DNA of 64,000 nucleotides from Acidovorax benzenivorans (lineage in GTDB: Bacteria > Pseudomonadota > Gammaproteobacteria > Burkholderiales > Burkholderiaceae_C), in contig NZ_JAPCKI010000003.1 of assembly GCF_028680575.1 (NCBI RefSeq), positions 186,001 through 250,000 on the forward strand. The letters are read 5' to 3'. The notes beneath the pieces are model-generated. The model ran no database searches and was not told the DNA's origin. It saw only the letters and a program-made list of their open reading frames with translations. A program made the position numbers and the translations under genes. Shown here in pieces: positions 53,473-61,395 of the stretch; within the stretch, counting starts at the first letter, position 1; the number at the start of each line of letters is the position of its first letter.

Positions 53473-55267
53473 GAGCAATTTTCTGGCATTTGTATTGGAC
53501 CTGATGCTGGTCGCATTCGGGTGGTGGCTCGCTTTCTGGTTGCGCTTCAACCTGGACATGCCTGATGAATTCCAGGTCATGATGGTTGGTACTCTCCCTT
53601 GGCCACTGCTCGGGTTTGGCGCGAGCTTGCTGGTCTGGGGGGTATACCGCCACATCTGGCGCTATACCAGCGTGGCAGAACTTACGCGCCTTTTTTATGG
53701 TGTGGTGTTCGCCGGTTTGTTGTCTGCCTCTGCAGTGCTGATGCTGCGAGTCGGATCCTTCCCGCGTTCGGTGTTGCTATTGCACCCCATGCTGGTGTTG
53801 TTGCTTCTGGGCGGCGCGCGAGTAAGCGCTCGACTACTGCTGGTCAACCGTGCGCAAAGTGCTCTCACGGGCAAGCCCTTGTTGCTGGTGGGCTCGGTTC
53901 AGGACGCAGCAGCGGCCTTGTCCGCCTTGCGCGGCGCGCGCCTGTGGTCGCCGGTTGGTATTGTCAGCCCCATCGCTACCGAAAAAGGCCGCAACTTGCA
54001 AGGACTAAGCGTGCTTGGAGGCTTGGCAGATCTACATCGTATTGCTGAAAGCACCCAAGCGGCTGCAGCTCTCGTGGTTTTAGCCGTAGGGTCTGATGCG
54101 AGGCGTGAGGTGCTGATGGGGGCTAGCGAAGTGAGCCTTCCTCTGTTGACCATGCCGCGGCCGGACGAGTGGCTGCGTTCTGAAGATGGTCAACCAAGAC
54201 GCATTGAGCTTGAGGATTTGTTGGGTAGAGTGCCTGTGGTACTGGACGAAAAGGGGCTGTCCGATCTCATTGCTGGAGAGACGGTGCTGGTCACCGGTGC
54301 CGGAGGCTCGATAGGATCTGAATTGTGCCGCCAGATCGCACGCTTTGGCGTTGCGCGACTTGTGTGTGTGGATGTGTCCGAATACGCTATCTATCAGCTT
54401 GAGCAAGAGTTGCGTAGGGCTCATCCCCAGATGCAGGGGCTCTACTACACGGCCAACGTACGAGAAAATGAGCGATTGCTTGCCATCGCTCGGCTCCATA
54501 GGCCGACGGTGGTGTTTCATGCCGCCGCCTACAAGCATGTCCCCCTGATGGAGTCTTTGAATGAGGTCGAAGCCCTGCGCACCAACGTGTTGGGAACATT
54601 GAATGCCGCCCGCGTCGCTGGTGCCGTTGGAGCTACACGCTTTGTGCTGATATCCACAGACAAAGCTGTCAATCCGACGAATGTGATGGGCGCGAGTAAA
54701 AGGTTGGCTGAACTGGTCATGCAGTCAGTGGCTACCGAGTACGACAGCACGCGTTTCGTAGCCGTGCGTTTTGGAAACGTATTGGGCTCCAGTGGTTCTG
54801 TTGTTCCTTTGTTCACTGCACAGATCGCGCGTGGCGGTCCTGTGACCGTCACGCATCCAGACATCGTTCGGTATTTCATGACAATTCCTGAAGCGGCCCA
54901 ACTGGTTTTGCAGGCTGGTTTGATGGGACAGTCGGGGCAGATTTTCGTGTTGGATATGGGGGAACCTGTCAAAATTCTCGACCTTGCGAAGATTTTGATA
55001 CGGCTATCCGGAAAAAATGAGCAGGAAATTCCTGTGGTGTTTACAGGGCTCAGACCTGGGGAGAAGCTCTACGAAGAACTTCTCGCCAACGGCGAAACCA
55101 CCGCGCCGACACCACATTCCAAACTGCATGTGGCAAAAACCAGCTCGCCGGATCGCCTGAATCCAGATGCGGTCCTCAAAGATATCGAGAGTTTAGGGGG
55201 GGCTCCGGTGCCCTCATCGCTGCGCGCTTGGCTGCAGAGCCTGGTACCTGAATACTCAGTGCGTTGA
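53459..55267 (+). CDS. Membrane UDP-GlcNAc 4,6-dehydratase (WbpM/PglF/FlaA1 long form)
   Basis: This long form has about 602 residues from the GTG at 53459. The N-terminus has four hydrophobic helices (AFVLDLMLVAFGWWLAFW; PWPLLGFGASLLVWGVY; FYGVVFAGLLSASAVLML; SVLLLHPMLVLLLLGGARV). Next come a CoA-binding-like Rossmann segment and a C-terminal SDR dehydratase with VLVTGAGGSIGSELCRQ, FHAAAYKHVPLMES, ISTDKAVNPTNVMGASKR (Met replaces the SDR Tyr; K present) and FVLDMGEPVKILDLA. It makes the 4-keto-6-deoxy sugar used by LegC. The start is unclear because GTG and TTG codons occur from 53417; the aminotransferase end overlaps all of these starts. Confidence 0.92.
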   Translation: MRWHKSNFLAFVLDLMLVAFGWWLAFWLRFNLDMPDEFQVMMVGTLPWPLLGFGASLLVWGVYRHIWRYTSVAELTRLFYGVVFAGLLSASAVLMLRVGSFPRSVLLLHPMLVLLLLGGARVSARLLLVNRAQSALTGKPLLLVGSVQDAAAALSALRGARLWSPVGIVSPIATEKGRNLQGLSVLGGLADLHRIAESTQAAAALVVLAVGSDARREVLMGASEVSLPLLTMPRPDEWLRSEDGQPRRIELEDLLGRVPVVLDEKGLSDLIAGETVLVTGAGGSIGSELCRQIARFGVARLVCVDVSEYAIYQLEQELRRAHPQMQGLYYTANVRENERLLAIARLHRPTVVFHAAAYKHVPLMESLNEVEALRTNVLGTLNAARVAGAVGATRFVLISTDKAVNPTNVMGASKRLAELVMQSVATEYDSTRFVAVRFGNVLGSSGSVVPLFTAQIARGGPVTVTHPDIVRYFMTIPEAAQLVLQAGLMGQSGQIFVLDMGEPVKILDLAKILIRLSGKNEQEIPVVFTGLRPGEKLYEELLANGETTAPTPHSKLHVAKTSSPDRLNPDAVLKDIESLGGAPVPSSLRAWLQSLVPEYSVR

Positions 55268-55288
55268 CCGGGTCTTCGCCTTTTTGCG

Positions 55289-55924
55289 CTACTGCGCTAT
55301 CCCGGTCCGCTCCAACACATCTCCCACCAGCTCCAGGCGCACCAGAGGATTCTCCAGCTCCATCAGCCGTTGTTTCAGTTCCAGCGGTACAGGCAATAGT
55401 TCGCACCATCGGTTCGCCACCCAGCCGCAATCATCCAGTTGCGCCGCAGTGGGGGTGAGCAGGTGTGGCATGTCCGGGTCGCGCAATTGCAGTGTGCGCA
55501 AAACCTGCGCCAAAGTGGTGGATGCCTTCTTGAGATCGTCGGGAACCGGTATCGGCAGATCCTTTTCGATGTGGCCGACGTCGGCAACCCACAGGCCGTG
55601 TGGCAGGTGGTGGCGCTGGGTGATACGGAAACGCTGGCTGCCTCGGCACAGTAGCGTGATCAGTCCTGGTTGAGGGGTGTCGATCTGCTCGATCCCGGCC
55701 AGGGTGCCGACGTCTTTGAAGCGTTCTTCCGGCGCGCCAGCCTGGCGCACTTCCTGGCCTTGGGTGAGCGCGACCACGCCGAAGGGGGCGCCAGCCTGGT
55801 GGCACTTGCGCACCATGTCCAGATAGCGCACCTCAAACACCCGCAGCGCTAACACTCCGTCCGGGAACAGGACGGAGCCCAGGGGGAAAAGCGGCAGGGA
55901 CGACAAGGTAAGGGGTGGGGTCAT
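55289..55924 (-). CDS. LON peptidase substrate-binding domain protein
   Basis: The 211-residue protein is only the Lon N-terminal (LAN) domain: LTLSSLPLFPLGSVLFPDGVLALRVFEVRYLDMVRKC, then FGVVALTQGQEV, GTLAGIEQID and a helical end. There is no ATPase or protease part. Such stand-alone proteins probably bind unfolded substrates or adaptors; the specific role is unknown. The ATG at 55924 begins exactly at homology, with about 60 unrelated codons upstream in frame. It converges on the glycan locus end with only 21 bases between stops. Confidence 0.9.
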   Translation of the reverse strand: MTPPLTLSSLPLFPLGSVLFPDGVLALRVFEVRYLDMVRKCHQAGAPFGVVALTQGQEVRQAGAPEERFKDVGTLAGIEQIDTPQPGLITLLCRGSQRFRITQRHHLPHGLWVADVGHIEKDLPIPVPDDLKKASTTLAQVLRTLQLRDPDMPHLLTPTAAQLDDCGWVANRWCELLPVPLELKQRLMELENPLVRLELVGDVLERTGIAQ

Positions 55925-56004
55925 GGGCGCGTGGGTGCCTTCGCCCGCTATCATCCCATGACACCGTCGGCTTTTTGCTGCGCACCACTGCTTTTGTCTC
56001 ATCC

Positions 56005-56556
56005 ATGCTCTATCAGATCGCCTCGTTCTTGCTTGATGTTGTTGGCGGCTTGCTGACCGGGGCCTGCCTCTTGCGGCTGTATATGCAGTGGCAGCGGGTG
56101 CCGTTTTCAAACCCTGTAGGGGGGGTGGTGTTTGCGTTGACCGACTGGCTGATCATGCCGCTGCGCCGGGTCATTCCGCCTGTGGGGCACTGGGATGTAT
56201 CCAGCCTGGTGGCTGCGATGTTGGTGCAGCTGGTGCAGTACGCGTTGTTGACGTTGCTGCTCGGTACGGGCTCGGCATGGGCGTGGTTGCCCTGGCTGGC
56301 CTTGTTTGGGCTGCTGCGCGTGGCGGTCTCGGGGCTGATCGGCCTGCTGATTGTCTATGCCGTCCTGTCCTGGGTACAGGGTGGCCGTTCACCGCTGGCC
56401 GATGTGATCGCACGCCTGTGCGAGCCGGTGTTGCGACCGTTTCGCCGGGTGATTCCGCTGATGGGTGGCTTTGATCTGTCACCCCTGGTGGCGCTGGTGG
56501 TGCTGCAGGTCGTGATGATTGTGCTGGGCCATTTGCAGGCCAGCGTGATGCGTTGA
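56005..56556 (+). CDS. yggT: YggT family integral membrane protein
   Basis: The 183-residue protein has two YGGT repeats. Each is a membrane helix followed by a loop with an R-P-x-x-R-(R/V)-I-P motif: LIMPLRRVIPPVGHWDVSSL in the first and LRPFRRVIPLMGGFDLSPLVA in the second. The family is linked to osmotic or potassium-related membrane functions in some bacteria, but the biochemical role is not established. The ATG at 56005 starts the first hydrophobic stretch. It is divergent from the LON-domain gene, 80 bases away. Confidence 0.92.
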   Translation: MLYQIASFLLDVVGGLLTGACLLRLYMQWQRVPFSNPVGGVVFALTDWLIMPLRRVIPPVGHWDVSSLVAAMLVQLVQYALLTLLLGTGSAWAWLPWLALFGLLRVAVSGLIGLLIVYAVLSWVQGGRSPLADVIARLCEPVLRPFRRVIPLMGGFDLSPLVALVVLQVVMIVLGHLQASVMR

Positions 56557-56574
56557 GCATCTTAAAGGCCCGAT

Positions 56575-56622
56575 GCGCTAGCCAAATATGTCCTGTTTGC
56601 TATTAAAAATATAGCAATTACG
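56575..56622. repeat. Palindromic element with AT-rich hairpin, copy 5
   Basis: gcgctagccaaat followed by a perfect ttgctat / atagcaa hairpin (56597-56617) lies between convergent yggT and accD. It resembles the repeat family in the gcgctagcc arm only, and may also act as a bidirectional transcription barrier. Confidence 0.4.
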
Positions 56623-56663
56623 TGGTGAGGCCTCACTCAGTCCCCCTTTCAGGGACCGGATAT

Positions 56664-57536
56664 TTACATCACCGCGTCAGCAGGCAGTCGCTGCAGCATG
56701 GCCAGGCTGCTGGCCACTGTGTTGCGCAGCTCTCGGCGGTCGCAGATGAAGTCCACGGCGCCCTTGGTCTGCAGGAACTCGGCGCGCTGGAAGCCCTCGG
56801 GCAGGGTCACGCGCACGGTGGATTCGATCACGCGGGGGCCGGCAAAGCCGATCAGCGCCTTGGGCTCGGCAATCACGATGTCGCCCACAAAGGCAAAGCC
56901 AGCGCTCACGCCGCCCATGGTGGGATCGGTCAGCACGCTGATGTAGGGCAGGCCCTTCTTGGCCAGACGGGTCAGCGCCGCATTGGTTTTGGCCATTTGC
57001 ATGAGCGACAGCAGGCCTTCTTGCATGCGGGCGCCGCCGGTGGCGGTAAAGCAGATGAAGGGCACCTTCTGCTCAATGGCGGTTTCCACGCCACGCACAA
57101 AGCGCTCGCCCACCACGGAGCCCATGGAGCCGCCCATGAAGTCGAACTCGAAGCACGCGGCCACCACGTTAATGCTCTTGACCGCGCCGCCCATGACGAT
57201 GAGTGCATCGGTCTCACCCGTGTTCTCCAGGGCTTCCTTCAGGCGCTCGGGGTACTTGCGGCTGTCCTTGAACTTGAGGGCGTCTACGGGCAGCACTTCC
57301 TGGCCGATTTCATAGCGGCCTTCGGCGTCCAGAAAAGCGTTCAGCCGAGCACGTGCGCCAATGCGGTGGTGGTGGCTGCAATGGGGGCAGACGTTCTGGT
57401 TTTGCTCCAGATCGGCCTTGTAGAGCACCGTTTCGCAGCTCGGGCACTTGATCCACAGGCCTTCGGGCACCTGGCGGCGCTCGGTGGGGTCGGTTTGCTG
57501 GATTTTGGCGGGCAGAAGTTTTTCGAGCCAGGACAT
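56664..57536 (-). CDS. accD: Acetyl-CoA carboxylase carboxyltransferase subunit beta
   Basis: AccD carries the zinc-ribbon and half of the carboxyltransferase that makes malonyl-CoA for fatty acid synthesis. The 290-residue product has zinc cysteines C31, C34, C50 and C53 (CPSC...CPHC). The crotonase-fold body shows [27 protein letters not shown] and [17 protein letters not shown] good gaggagaacacc SD sets the ATG at 57536. It lies 115 bases after trpA on the same strand, with a stem-loop between them. Confidence 0.97.
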   Translation of the reverse strand: MSWLEKLLPAKIQQTDPTERRQVPEGLWIKCPSCETVLYKADLEQNQNVCPHCSHHHRIGARARLNAFLDAEGRYEIGQEVLPVDALKFKDSRKYPERLKEALENTGETDALIVMGGAVKSINVVAACFEFDFMGGSMGSVVGERFVRGVETAIEQKVPFICFTATGGARMQEGLLSLMQMAKTNAALTRLAKKGLPYISVLTDPTMGGVSAGFAFVGDIVIAEPKALIGFAGPRVIESTVRVTLPEGFQRAEFLQTKGAVDFICDRRELRNTVASSLAMLQRLPADAVM

Positions 57537-57612
57537 GGTGTTCTCCTCTTCATTGGCGCGACCTGTTGCAAAGCCCGTGGGCGTTGGCGGGGCAGGCCGG
57601 GTGTGAATCTGT

Positions 57613-57636
57613 CGGCGCACCCCGCAGGATGCGCCG
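57613..57636 (-). other. Stem-loop between trpA and accD
   Basis: Perfect 7-bp stem cggcgca / tgcgccg with a ten-base loop, without a T tract on the minus strand. It may attenuate or stabilise, but is not a standard terminator. Confidence 0.4.
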
Positions 57637-57651
57637 GGCTGCATTATGCGA

Positions 57652-58461
57652 CTAGGCGTCCAGGGCCTTGCGGATGCCGCGCAGGAAGTCGATGGTTAGG
57701 GGCACCACCTTGGCGTGCTCCTGGTCTTCGATCAGCTGGATGATGCGGCTGCCGATGACCACGGCATCGGCCACCTTGCCAATGGCTTGGGCGGTGGCTG
57801 CGTCGCGGATGCCAAAGCCCACACCCACGGGGATGGTTACATGCTGGCGGATGCGGGGCAGCATCTGCTCCACGGCAGCCGTGTCCAGCGCGCCCGAGCC
57901 CGTCACGCCTTTGAGCGACACGTAGTAAACGTAGCCGCTGGCCACGCGCGCTACTTGGGCCATACGCTCGTCCGTGCTGGTGGGTGCCAGCAGGAAGATC
58001 AGGTCCATGCCGTACTCACGCAGACTGGCTGCAAAGGCTTCACACTCTTCGGGCGGGTAGTCCACGATGAGTACGCCGTCAACACCGGCAGCAGCGGCGT
58101 CGCGCACAAAAGCGCCTGCGCCGTGCTTCTGGTCGTAGCGTTCCACGGGGTTGGCATAGCCCATCAGCACCACGGGCGTGGTGCTGTTGCGCTTGCGGAA
58201 CTCACGCACATGGTCGAGCACTTGCACCATGCCGATGCCCAGACTGAGGGCCTTCTCGCCCGCCTTCTGAATCACCGGGCCATCGGCCATGGGGTCGGAA
58301 AAGGGCACGCCCAGCTCGATCACGTCGGCACCGGCCTCGACCATGCCGTGCATGAGTGCGGGGGTGATGTCTGCGAACGGGAACCCGGCGGTCACATAGG
58401 GAATCAGCGCTTTGCGGCCCTGCGCTTGCAGGGCAGAGAAGGTGGATGCGATACGGCTCAT
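57652..58461 (-). CDS. trpA: Tryptophan synthase alpha subunit
   Basis: TrpA cleaves indole-3-glycerol phosphate to indole, which tunnels to TrpB. The 269-residue TIM barrel has catalytic E49 ([12 protein letters not shown]) and D60 (PMADGPVIQ), plus [10 protein letters not shown] and GVGFGIRDA. Its ATG directly follows the trpB stop (taaATG). The trpF-trpB-trpA-accD order is typical of Burkholderiales. Confidence 0.98.
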   Translation of the reverse strand: MSRIASTFSALQAQGRKALIPYVTAGFPFADITPALMHGMVEAGADVIELGVPFSDPMADGPVIQKAGEKALSLGIGMVQVLDHVREFRKRNSTTPVVLMGYANPVERYDQKHGAGAFVRDAAAAGVDGVLIVDYPPEECEAFAASLREYGMDLIFLLAPTSTDERMAQVARVASGYVYYVSLKGVTGSGALDTAAVEQMLPRIRQHVTIPVGVGFGIRDAATAQAIGKVADAVVIGSRIIQLIEDQEHAKVVPLTIDFLRGIRKALDA

Positions 58462-59745
58462 TTATTTCACCACCTTGATGGGTTGCTCGCCGCCCTTGAC
58501 GGACTGCCCCTGGCAGCTGGGTCGGCAGTAAAAGTCGGCGCCACTGAGGTCGGCCACGGTACCGATGTCCTTGTCGCCACGGCCCGAGAGGTTGACCAGG
58601 ATGGATTGGTCAGGGCGCATGGTCTTGGCCAGCTTCATGGCGTAGGCCACAGCATGGCTGGACTCCAGCGCAGGGATGATGCCCTCGGTGCGGCACAGGT
58701 AGTGGAAGGCGTCCAGCGCTTCCTTGTCGGTAATGCTGACGTATTCGGCACGACCGATCTCTTGCAGCCATGCGTGCTCCGGGCCCACACCGGGGTAGTC
58801 CAGGCCGGCGCTGATGCTGTGGGTTTCAGTGATCTGGCCGTTGTCATCCTGCAGGATGAAGGTGCGGTTGCCATGCAGTACGCCCGCGCTGCCTTTTTGC
58901 AGGGATGCCGAGTGTTTGCCCGACTCCAGCCCTTCGCCTGCGGCTTCCACGCCGATGAGGCGCGTTTTCTCGAACGGAATGTAGGGATGGAAGATGCCCA
59001 TGGCGTTGCTGCCGCCGCCCACGCAAGCGATGACGGCATCGGGCTGGTCGCCCAGCACCTTTTGCTCGGCCAGCATGGTTGGCATCTGCTCGATGCATTC
59101 CTTGCCGATCACGCTCTGGAAGTCGCGCACCATCATCGGGTAGGGGTGCGGGCCCGCCACCGTGCCGATGATGTAGAAGGTGTTGTCCACATTGGCCACC
59201 CAGTCGCGCATGGCTTCGTTGAGCGCATCTTTGAGCGTCTTGCTGCCTGAATCTACCGGCACTACGGTGGCGCCCAGCAGCTTCATGCGATACACGTTGG
59301 GGCTTTGGCGCTTCACGTCCTCGGCGCCCATGTACACCACGCATTCGAGCCCATAGCGGGCGCAGATGGTGGCCGTGGCCACGCCGTGCTGGCCTGCGCC
59401 AGTCTCGGCAATCACGCGGGGTTTGCCCATGCGCTTGGCGAGCATGGCCTGGCCGATGACGTTGTTGATCTTGTGGGCGCCCGTGTGGTTCAGGTCTTCG
59501 CGCTTGAGGTAGATCTGCGCGCCACCCATTTCGCGGCTGGTACGGGCTGCGTGGTAGATGGGAGAGGGGCGACCGACGAAGTGCTTGAGTTCGTAATGGA
59601 ATTCGGCCAGAAACTCGGGGTCGTTTTGGTAGCGGGCGTAAGCCTCGCGCAGTTCCTGGATGGCGTGGGTCAGGGTTTCGCTGACGAAGCTGCCGCCATA
59701 AGGGCCGAAATGGCCGGAAGCATCAGGTTGTTGATAGGAATTCAT
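58462..59745 (-). CDS. trpB: Tryptophan synthase beta subunit
   Basis: TrpB joins indole and serine with PLP on K92 ([12 protein letters not shown]). The 427-residue protein has [32 protein letters not shown] and LSGRGDKD. The C-terminus runs about 25 residues past the usual end (after DKDIGTVAD), with a CRPSC pair and a basic tail ending PIKVVK. The ATG at 59745 starts [21 protein letters not shown]. It overlaps trpF by 23 bases. Confidence 0.98.
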   Translation of the reverse strand: MNSYQQPDASGHFGPYGGSFVSETLTHAIQELREAYARYQNDPEFLAEFHYELKHFVGRPSPIYHAARTSREMGGAQIYLKREDLNHTGAHKINNVIGQAMLAKRMGKPRVIAETGAGQHGVATATICARYGLECVVYMGAEDVKRQSPNVYRMKLLGATVVPVDSGSKTLKDALNEAMRDWVANVDNTFYIIGTVAGPHPYPMMVRDFQSVIGKECIEQMPTMLAEQKVLGDQPDAVIACVGGGSNAMGIFHPYIPFEKTRLIGVEAAGEGLESGKHSASLQKGSAGVLHGNRTFILQDDNGQITETHSISAGLDYPGVGPEHAWLQEIGRAEYVSITDKEALDAFHYLCRTEGIIPALESSHAVAYAMKLAKTMRPDQSILVNLSGRGDKDIGTVADLSGADFYCRPSCQGQSVKGGEQPIKVVK

Positions 59746-60523
59746 GGGGGTTCTTTGCAAGTTGGGCATCGGCCGCACGCACGGCGGCAACGAAGCGTTG
59801 GATCTTCACGGCGTCCTTGATGCCCTTGATGGTTTTGCCATCAGGGCCATCGGCTTCGACGCCGGAGCTGACATCAACCGCCAGCGAGTAGCCTCGCGGG
59901 CGGACTTGCAAAATGCCATCGGTCACGTTTGCAGGCGTGAGTCCACCAGACAAAACGAGGTGAGAGCTGACGCTTGGTGGAAGGAGTGACCAATTGAATG
60001 CCTTGCCGCTGCCGCCAAAACCTTCGACATGGGCGTCGAGCAGGATGGCTTGGGCGTGAGAGTAATCGTGTGCGTATTTTACGAGGTCAAACTGCGCCGC
60101 TCCGTCGCCCAGGGGAATTCGGGCTGCGCGCAGGTACGGCCTTGCGCCATCGTGGGTGGCGGCCAGGCAATCCTGCGGAGATTCATCACCATGAAATTGG
60201 ATTGTGGCGCCCGCTATCAAAGCACTAGCTGCTATCACATTAGGAGTTGACTCGTTCACGAACAGCAGCACGGGTGTGACAAACGGCGAAAGGCGCCGAG
60301 CCAGCTGTGCGGCCCGCTGGGGAGTGACCGCGCGTGGGCTGGGGGCGTAGAGCACAAAGCCCACGGCGTCAGCGCCCGCGGCCACTGCTGCATCCACGTC
60401 TTCCTCTCGGGTCAGCCCGCAGATCTTGATGCGGGTGCGAACGTTGGCGGGCGCCTGGAAAGGGGGGTGGAGGTGTTGGCTGGCAACAGGGGCGGTTGTG
60501 GTCGGTGCGGGGGCCTGGTTCAT
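59723..60523 (-). CDS. trpF: Phosphoribosylanthranilate isomerase
   Basis: TrpF isomerises phosphoribosylanthranilate in tryptophan synthesis. The 266-residue TIM barrel begins its domain at [19 protein letters not shown] (catalytic C, about residue 36), with [29 protein letters not shown] (catalytic D), [10 protein letters not shown] and [16 protein letters not shown]. The first 30 residues are an Ala/Pro/Thr extension. The stretch coding [15 protein letters not shown] contains a palindromic repeat copy (60206-60243) translated in frame. It overlaps trpB and abuts truA, one operon. Confidence 0.96.
   Translation of the reverse strand: MNQAPAPTTTAPVASQHLHPPFQAPANVRTRIKICGLTREEDVDAAVAAGADAVGFVLYAPSPRAVTPQRAAQLARRLSPFVTPVLLFVNESTPNVIAASALIAGATIQFHGDESPQDCLAATHDGARPYLRAARIPLGDGAAQFDLVKYAHDYSHAQAILLDAHVEGFGGSGKAFNWSLLPPSVSSHLVLSGGLTPANVTDGILQVRPRGYSLAVDVSSGVEADGPDGKTIKGIKDAVKIQRFVAAVRAADAQLAKNPHEFLSTT
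60206..60243 (-). repeat. Interspersed palindromic element inside trpF
   Basis: On the minus strand: gtgatagctgctagtgctttgat...gcgggcgccaca, matching the tagctgctagcgc arm of the copy at 13117. It is read through in frame as [11 protein letters not shown]. Confidence 0.6.
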
Positions 60524-61395
60524 GGAAGCCAATCATACGCAGCCGTGCGCTGGGGCAGCCCCCAGGCGGCGTCGTACACGGGCCCTTGAAAGTACAGCCC
60601 GTCTGGCGAAAACGTCGGTGCCGCCACCTTGCGGGACCGAGCTGCAAGCACCTCGGCCATCCACTCAGGAGGCTGTGTGCCCTGGCCGATGGCGATCAGG
60701 CAACCCATGATGTTGCGGATCATGTGGTGCAAGAAGGCGTTGGCTTCGAACTCGAACCGCCAATAGCAAGGGCTCCAGCCCAGCTCCGGGTGCGGTGCGG
60801 TCGCGCCCCGCCGGACGATATCGATGCGTTGCAAGGTCTTGAAGGGAGTTTTGGCCTGGCAGGCAGATGCGCGGAACGAGGTGAAGTCATGCTCGCCGAT
60901 CAGGTAGTCTGCAGCCTGCCGCATGGCGTCGTGGTCCAACGGGTGGAACACCCAGCCCACCCGCCCGGCATCTACGCTGGGCCGCACTGGCGACTGCAGC
61001 AGCACATAGGCATAACGCCGTGCCACGGCACTGGCGCGTGCATGAAAATTGTCAGGGATGGTCTGCGCCCACTGCACCGCAATATCAGATGGCAAGAAGG
61101 TGTTGGTACCCCGGACCCAGGACGCCGCAGGGCGGTCCAGCGGGGTGTCAAAGTGCACCACCTGCATCAGGCCGTGCACACCGGCATCCGTACGGCCCGC
61201 GCAGAGAGTGCTGACCGGGTGTGTAGCAAAGCGGCCCAAGGCCGCTTCGAGTTTGTCTTGTACGGTGTTGCCAGACAGCTGGCTTTGCCAGCCGCTGTAG
61301 GCTTGGCCGTTGTAGCTGACACCCAGCGCCACCCGGGTCATGGGGCGGCCTGGAGACGTGCTGGGGGCGGGATCAGCAGAGGGGCTGAGTGGCAT
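60520..61395 (-). CDS. truA: tRNA pseudouridine(38-40) synthase
   Basis: TruA modifies uridines 38-40 in the tRNA anticodon arm. The 291-residue product has catalytic D70 in [29 protein letters not shown] near the N-terminus and [11 protein letters not shown] late. The ATG at 61395 overlaps the fimV stop (ATGA); an internal ATG at 61341 begins the conserved part and could be used. The stop overlaps the trpF start by four bases. Confidence 0.95.
   Translation of the reverse strand: MPLSPSADPAPSTSPGRPMTRVALGVSYNGQAYSGWQSQLSGNTVQDKLEAALGRFATHPVSTLCAGRTDAGVHGLMQVVHFDTPLDRPAASWVRGTNTFLPSDIAVQWAQTIPDNFHARASAVARRYAYVLLQSPVRPSVDAGRVGWVFHPLDHDAMRQAADYLIGEHDFTSFRASACQAKTPFKTLQRIDIVRRGATAPHPELGWSPCYWRFEFEANAFLHHMIRNIMGCLIAIGQGTQPPEWMAEVLAARSRKVAAPTFSPDGLYFQGPVYDAAWGLPQRTAAYDWLP

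Noticed and set aside
33369..55267. Phage or transposon origin of the glycan locus
   Set aside because: No integrase, transposase, tRNA attachment site or direct repeats are visible at either edge; the locus ends cleanly against lysS and the LON-domain gene.
57715..59250. 511-codon plus-strand frame opposite trpA and trpB
   Set aside because: It is a composition shadow of the two trp genes, His/Gly-rich with no motif.
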